A DNA stretch of 64,000 nt from assembly GCF_023522835.1 (NCBI RefSeq), contig NZ_JALCZU010000008.1:62001-126000 (forward strand), given 5' to 3'. A model generated the notes under the pieces. The model saw nothing but the letters and a program-made list of their open reading frames with translations, did no database searches and was not told the DNA's origin. Positions 59,841-64,000 of this stretch are shown here, one piece after another (position 1 is the first letter of the stretch; every line of letters begins with the position of its first letter). The position numbers were made by a program, and so were the translations under genes. This DNA is from Oceanobacillus saliphilus. GTDB taxonomy: Bacteria; Bacillota; Bacilli; Bacillales; Amphibacillaceae.

Positions 59841-62618
59841 ATGGACTTTAAAGGAAATATAAATCTAAACCATAATCAAATGAAAAAGTTACAAAAGCTC
59901 GGCAGTTGGACTGGGGTAATTATTGGGACTGTGTTACTTCTTTTCATTTTAGGTACTGTTGCTTTCCAGTGGACCACCGAATATATTTGGATGGATTCTG
60001 TTGGTTTTAGTGCCGTTTTCACGAAGGTTTTGGGCAGCAAACTTATGCTTGGTGCTGCTGGTTTTGTGATCTTTGGTTTTGTAACCTGGCTGACCGTATT
60101 TTGGGTGCGACGATCGTATTTAAGCCATTTTGACCCGAATCAACTTCCGGCATTTTTCTATCAAAAGAAAATGGTCATGAATGGGATTATCATCGCAATC
60201 GCTGTTATTGCAGGACTTATTGGCAGTACGATTGTGCAAGGTGTAGGCTGGGAACCACTTTTAAAAATCCTAAACTATGAAACATTTGGAGAAACCGATC
60301 CCATTTTTAACAGAGATATTTCTTTCTATATGTTTGTTTTGCCATTTTTAGAAATGATTATTAATATTTTACTAGGACTCGGTTTCTTCATGTTAGTAGT
60401 TGTGATTGCTGCGTATTCCGTTTTTAATATTTACCGGATGAACCGTTCGGCACAAACTCACCTTGGACTAACGATTGTTATGATCGGTGTGTTGTTGGCT
60501 GGCACTCATTTGCTGTCACCATTTAAAACGCTGCTGTCGAATCAAGTGAATATTTTTCAGGGGAGTGTGGTGCACGGCCTAAGTTATACCGATCGCATCA
60601 TTAATATTCCTGTTTCCTATATCTTAGCTGCAGTAGCGATTATCTGTGCCGTTTGGGTTATTATTGCATTAAGAAAAGGTAATTTCAATTCGATGCTAAT
60701 CCCGGTTGTAGCTTATATTGCCGTCGTAATTCTTGGGCAAGGCGCATCCGTACTGGTGCAAAACTATCTTGTAGAGCCAAATGAATTTCAACGTGAACAG
60801 CCATATCTACAGCATAATCTGAATTACACAAGGCAAGCGTACGACCTCGAAAATATTAATATATCAGAACATCCTGGAAACCAGGATACACTGGATGAAG
60901 ATATGATTGAGAATAACGAGTTAACCATTAATAATGTGCGGATAAATGATGCACGACCACTGCTTGATATTTACAATCAATTACAGACGTTCCGAACCTA
61001 TTATCAATTTAATGATATTGATGTTGATCGGTACGAAATTGACGGGGAGTATCAGCAAGTGTTTCTTGGTGCAAGGGAATTAAACACAGCTGACCTGCCG
61101 CAACAAGCCCAAACCTGGGTAAACCGGACATTGCGTTATACACATGGATACGGGATTGCGATGAGTCAAGTCAATGAGATTACTTCCCAAGGACAGCCAG
61201 AATATATTGTAAAAAATCTCCCGCCAGAAGGGATAGTTGATGTTACACGTCCACAAATTTATTTTGGTGAAATGGATTATCCAAATGTCATCGTAAATTC
61301 AGAAGTCGATGAATTTGACTATCCGTCTGGTGATGAAAATATGACCAATCGCTACGAAGCGGATAAGGGGATTTCGCTTAGCGGCTGGAACCGTTTGTTA
61401 TTTTCTATTACGGAAGGATCCTTCCGCATGCTCGTATCAGATCAAGTTTCCGGTGATAGTCAACTGCTCGATACCCGAAATATTGTAGATCGAGTGAATC
61501 GGATCGCACCATTTTTCGAATATGATGAGGATCCATATATCTTTGTACGCGATGACGGAACATTAGCCTGGATTATTGACGCTTATCTAGTAGAACAAGG
61601 CTATCCATATGCGGAAAATTATGAAGACAATAAAAACTATATTAAAAACGCAGCGAAAGTGATGGTTGATGCGTACACCGGGGAAGTTGATTTCTTTATT
61701 GTCGAACCGGATGATCCACTACTTCAGACGTATCAAAATATCTTCCCTGATTTGTTTACAACGGAAATACCCGAAGATGTGCAAAGCCATTTCCGTTATC
61801 CAGAAGGACTATTTAAGGTTCAAGCAGAAAAATATGGTACGTACCATATGACCAATCTGGAAATTTTCTATAATCGGGAAGACCGTTGGGAATTCCCAAC
61901 TGAGCATTATTATAATGAAGATATTGAAATGGAACCTTATTATGTAACGATGAAGCTTCCAGAATATGAGGAAGAAGAATTTATTTTAATGATGCCATAT
62001 ACACCTAGAAACCGGCAAAATATGATTGGTTGGATTGGTGTACGGAATGATGGGGAACATTATGGAGAAAAATTTGTCTACCGTTTTCCAAAACAGGAAA
62101 ATGTCTATGGTCCGCAGCAAATTGAAAATCGGATCAACCAAGACAGCGTTATTTCTCAAGAGTTAAACCTTTGGTCGCAAGGTGGTTCGCAAGTTATTCG
62201 CGGAAACCTGTTGTCCATTCCGATTAACGATACAATGCTATATGTAGAACCAATATATATTGAATCCTCCAATGAAACATCATTGCCGGAAGTAAAACAA
62301 GTTGTCGTTGCTTATCAGGATTATATCGTCATGGAAGCAACGTTTGATAAAGCTTTAGAACGTATACTTGAATTAGCCGCTGGGGAAATCGATGAGAGTG
62401 ACCTGCAGCCTGAAGGACCATCAACAGAAGATATCGAAGGAGAACCGGAAGAAGACGTAACAACTGCGCCAGTACCATCCGGAGATGCAGATCAATTATT
62501 ACTGGAATTCTCTGAGCTATTTGGTGCTTATCAGGATGCTCTTTCTAATGGCAATTGGGAGGAAGCAGGCGAAATTATGGCAGAGATTGAAATGCGACTG
62601 GAACAAGGAAATCAATAA
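59841..62618 (+). CDS. UPF0182 family membrane protein
   Basis: The 925-residue protein has seven transmembrane segments in the first third (about residues 15-310), a large extracytoplasmic domain (about 320-830), and an acidic Pro/Glu tail (about 835-885) followed by a short C-terminal helix. This is the UPF0182/DUF1137-like family layout of Bacillaceae and actinobacteria; no activity is known. AAGGAGG precedes the ATG. It stands alone with its own terminator. Confidence 0.93.
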   Translation: MDFKGNINLNHNQMKKLQKLGSWTGVIIGTVLLLFILGTVAFQWTTEYIWMDSVGFSAVFTKVLGSKLMLGAAGFVIFGFVTWLTVFWVRRSYLSHFDPNQLPAFFYQKKMVMNGIIIAIAVIAGLIGSTIVQGVGWEPLLKILNYETFGETDPIFNRDISFYMFVLPFLEMIINILLGLGFFMLVVVIAAYSVFNIYRMNRSAQTHLGLTIVMIGVLLAGTHLLSPFKTLLSNQVNIFQGSVVHGLSYTDRIINIPVSYILAAVAIICAVWVIIALRKGNFNSMLIPVVAYIAVVILGQGASVLVQNYLVEPNEFQREQPYLQHNLNYTRQAYDLENINISEHPGNQDTLDEDMIENNELTINNVRINDARPLLDIYNQLQTFRTYYQFNDIDVDRYEIDGEYQQVFLGARELNTADLPQQAQTWVNRTLRYTHGYGIAMSQVNEITSQGQPEYIVKNLPPEGIVDVTRPQIYFGEMDYPNVIVNSEVDEFDYPSGDENMTNRYEADKGISLSGWNRLLFSITEGSFRMLVSDQVSGDSQLLDTRNIVDRVNRIAPFFEYDEDPYIFVRDDGTLAWIIDAYLVEQGYPYAENYEDNKNYIKNAAKVMVDAYTGEVDFFIVEPDDPLLQTYQNIFPDLFTTEIPEDVQSHFRYPEGLFKVQAEKYGTYHMTNLEIFYNREDRWEFPTEHYYNEDIEMEPYYVTMKLPEYEEEEFILMMPYTPRNRQNMIGWIGVRNDGEHYGEKFVYRFPKQENVYGPQQIENRINQDSVISQELNLWSQGGSQVIRGNLLSIPINDTMLYVEPIYIESSNETSLPEVKQVVVAYQDYIVMEATFDKALERILELAAGEIDESDLQPEGPSTEDIEGEPEEDVTTAPVPSGDADQLLLEFSELFGAYQDALSNGNWEEAGEIMAEIEMRLEQGNQ

Positions 62619-62632
62619 GATTTGATTAAAAG

Positions 62633-62671
62633 AGATGAGCACTGTGATCCAGGGTGCTCATCTACTTTTTT
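62633..62671 (+). terminator. Terminator of the UPF0182 gene
   Basis: AGATGAGCAC (62633-62642) and GTGCTCATCT (62654-62663) form a perfect 10-bp stem, then ACTTTTTT. Confidence 0.9.
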
Positions 62672-62900
62672 ACTAGAGCCTACTGGGCAACAATGTATCC
62701 CAAAGGGCAAGGGCCCCCACAAGGATTTTAAATGCATTACCACAGTTCGGGTATCTATTTCTGTTATTTACTTTAAGCCAAGCCATTATAGGAAAATTAT
62801 TCTAAGGATGCTGTAAGAACGTTCCTTCAGCAGATATTTCCTAGGTGAATGAAATCGCAGCGCTACATATCGATGGGCAAAGTATGATGCTTTTTTATTT

Positions 62901-62989
62901 AGCAGATAGAAAACCATAAAACTTTTCTATCTGCATAAGTGCAACTAAGGCTGTCACCGAAAGGCTTGGTGACAACCAAGTTTTCTAAT
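62901..62989 (+). repeat. Interspersed repeat, copy C
   Basis: GCAGATAGAAAA (62902-62913) pairs perfectly with TTTTCTATCTGC (62923-62934). GCATAAGTGCAACTAAGGCT, the GTCACC/GGTGAC hairpin (62953-62973) and CCAAGTTTTCTAA follow. Copies A and B at 40732-40810 and 41413-41498 share this order. Confidence 0.75.
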
Positions 62990-63010
62990 TGAGAAAGACT
63001 GACTCAAAAA

Positions 63011-63025
63011 GTCGTGAAAAACGAC
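63011..63025 (-). terminator. Terminator of the YjcZ gene
   Basis: GTCGT (63011-63015) and ACGAC (63021-63025) form a stem. On the minus strand it is followed by TTTTTGAGTC. Confidence 0.6.
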
Positions 63026-63056
63026 CTTTGGCCAGCCTCAAAAAAAACGCTATTTT

Positions 63057-63161
63057 TTAGTATCCATAACCGCCGTATGATGCTCCAATAATAATTAACA
63101 AAATAAACAGAACAATAACTAACGCAAAACCGCCTCCATAACCATATCCTCCATGAGACAT
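63057..63161 (-). CDS. YjcZ-family sporulation peptide
   Basis: A 34-residue frame starts '[19 protein letters not shown]' and ends 'GASYGGYGY'. Gly/Tyr-rich ends flank one hydrophobic helix, the pattern of the YjcZ/YczN spore-associated peptides of Bacillaceae. AGGAGGG lies 7 bases before the ATG at 63161. It is too short for ordinary gene finders. It supports a spore-forming host. Confidence 0.9.
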   Translation of the reverse strand: MSHGGYGYGGGFALVIVLFILLIIIGASYGGYGY

Positions 63162-63453
63162 GTTTTATCCCTCCTTTAAAATTTTCCCTATAGTGTTTTC
63201 AGATTAATATATGTGCCCTTCCCTTTACTCGACAGGGCGCTTGCCAGTACAAACAGATTTTTCTTATGATATTTATCAAAGCTATTTCCTATTTTATAAT
63301 CAAAAGTTGATTCTAAAAAATCCCTCATGGTAGTGAAAGGAATGGTAAATATAGAAGGTGATACGTCTAATTACCATACAATTAAAAAAAGTGTTATTCT
63401 GAGTAGACACACGAAAAAAGAGACTATTTAACTTATTAAAATGGAGGGAAAGC
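63162..63453. other. Intergenic region before the OYE gene
   Basis: No structure or gene is recognised apart from the ribosome site ATGGAGGG just before 63454. Confidence 0.4.
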
Positions 63454-64000
63454 ATGAATCGTAAATACGCAGCTCTTTTGGAGCCTTATCAATTACCAAA
63501 TGGTATCGAAATGAAGAATAGAATGATGATGGCGCCGATGACAAACTACTCTTCTAATCCGGATGGGTCAGTTACCGACGAAGAGGTGAACTATTATATC
63601 CGCCGTTCAAAAGGAGTTGGTGCAGTCATTACTGCTGTAGCGAACATCACTCCTGGTGGCAAGGGCTTTAAAGGAGAAATTGGCTGCGATCGGGATGAGT
63701 TAATTCCCAGTTTGGCAAAGGTGGCAGATGGAATAAAAAGTCAGGGAGCAAAAGCAATTTTGCAGATTTTCCATGGTGGGAGGATGTGTCCTCCAGATCT
63801 TATTCCAGATGGTGATGTAGTAGCCCCAAGCAGTATTCCTGCTGTAAGAGGAGCAACACCGGAAATAGAGCCAAGAGTGTTATCTGTTGAAGAAATCGAA
63901 GAAATTATAGAGGCTTTTGGCCAGGCTACACGCCGGGCGATTGAAGCGGGATTTGATGGAGTTGAAATACATGGAGCGAATGGATATCTCATTCAGCAAT
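63454..64000 (+). CDS. Old Yellow Enzyme-family NADH:flavin oxidoreductase (partial, runs off the window)
   Basis: The first 182 residues are present. They show the OYE TIM-barrel start ('LPNGIEMKNRMMMAPMTNYSS'), 'QIFHGGRM', 'IIEAFGQATRRAIEAGFDGVEIHGANGYLIQQ' (FMN and substrate contacts). Members reduce activated alkenes using NAD(P)H; larger relatives carry a C-terminal FeS/FAD half (2,4-dienoyl-CoA reductase type), which cannot be judged here. GGAGGG lies 5-7 bases before ATG 63454. The 3' end is missing. Confidence 0.92.
   Translation, partial: MNRKYAALLEPYQLPNGIEMKNRMMMAPMTNYSSNPDGSVTDEEVNYYIRRSKGVGAVITAVANITPGGKGFKGEIGCDRDELIPSLAKVADGIKSQGAKAILQIFHGGRMCPPDLIPDGDVVAPSSIPAVRGATPEIEPRVLSVEEIEEIIEAFGQATRRAIEAGFDGVEIHGANGYLIQQ

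Larger units (their letters stand above)
62619..63056. other. Intergenic region with terminators and repeat copy C
   Basis: It holds the UPF0182 terminator (62633-62671), interspersed repeat copy C (62901-62989) and the hairpin tag at 62996-63042, which matches a GGCTGGCCAAAGGTCG repeat common in Bacillaceae. A 64-codon frame at 62622 runs through the terminator and was rejected. Confidence 0.6.

Noticed and set aside
62622-62816. 64-codon frame after the UPF0182 gene
   Set aside because: It reads through a perfect terminator hairpin (62633-62663) and has no ribosome site.

Overview
The window is low-GC, AT-rich DNA with strong AGGAGG-type ribosome binding sites and a YjcZ-type sporulation peptide. 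It also carries a yrk-like sulfur cluster, CsoR/CopZ copper genes and a UPF0182 protein. Together these point to a spore-forming Bacillaceae chromosome, probably of the Oceanobacillus/Virgibacillus type. That placement is inferred; there is no rRNA or other taxonomic marker.

Layout. (1) 100-10,440: an IclR regulator followed by a nine-gene acyl-CoA catabolic operon: etfBA, two acyl-CoA dehydrogenases, thiolase, SDR, two MaoC-fold proteins and an ADP-forming acyl-CoA synthetase. In both paired families one partner lacks canonical catalytic residues, which suggests heteromeric enzymes. (2) 10,579-12,752: a MerR regulator with a textbook 19-bp-spacer promoter driving a CPBP protease, and an AbrB-like protein. 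(3) 13,202-27,012: a copper island with multicopper oxidase, CuA-type lipoprotein, DsbD-like membrane protein, sensor kinase/regulator, Csp-type copper storage protein, CopB, CsoR, CopA, CopZ and CueP. Two near-identical CsoR-type operators lie before copB and csoR. (4) 27,100-34,150: two tandem UV-damage endonucleases, adenine deaminase, a formate/nitrite channel beside a nirB relic, and a quinone oxidoreductase. (5) 34,247-41,192: a sulfide/persulfide region under a CstR repressor, with TusA, DsrE, rhodanese, persulfide-dioxygenase-like, TauE and CoA-disulfide reductase genes. Four TACC-N6-GGTA operators are visible, and a short attenuated leader RNA is likely. (6) 41,193-44,990: accessory DNA with REP-like and MITE-like repeats, a TetR/SDR pair, a two-gene nucleotidyltransferase module, a decayed copy of the quinone oxidoreductase tail and a multi-hairpin element.

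(7) 44,994-59,272: a second catabolic island for an unidentified (perhaps cyclic or ester) carbon source. It has two phosphotriesterase-family proteins, a thiolase-like protein with a DUF35 partner, a CocE-like hydrolase, metallo-beta-lactamase hydrolases, a two-subunit CoA-transferase, a GntR regulator, an FAD monooxygenase, an HSL-family esterase and an MFS transporter. The first phosphotriesterase paralogue has lost five of the six metal ligands that the adjacent paralogue keeps. (8) 59,841-64,000: UPF0182 protein, a YjcZ peptide and the start of an Old Yellow Enzyme-type oxidoreductase cut by the window edge.

No rRNA, tRNA, CRISPR array, prophage or intact insertion sequence was recognised. 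The candidates most worth following are the phosphotriesterase active/pseudoenzyme pair and its island, the CstR-controlled leader RNA, and the small-basic-protein/nucleotidyltransferase pair.
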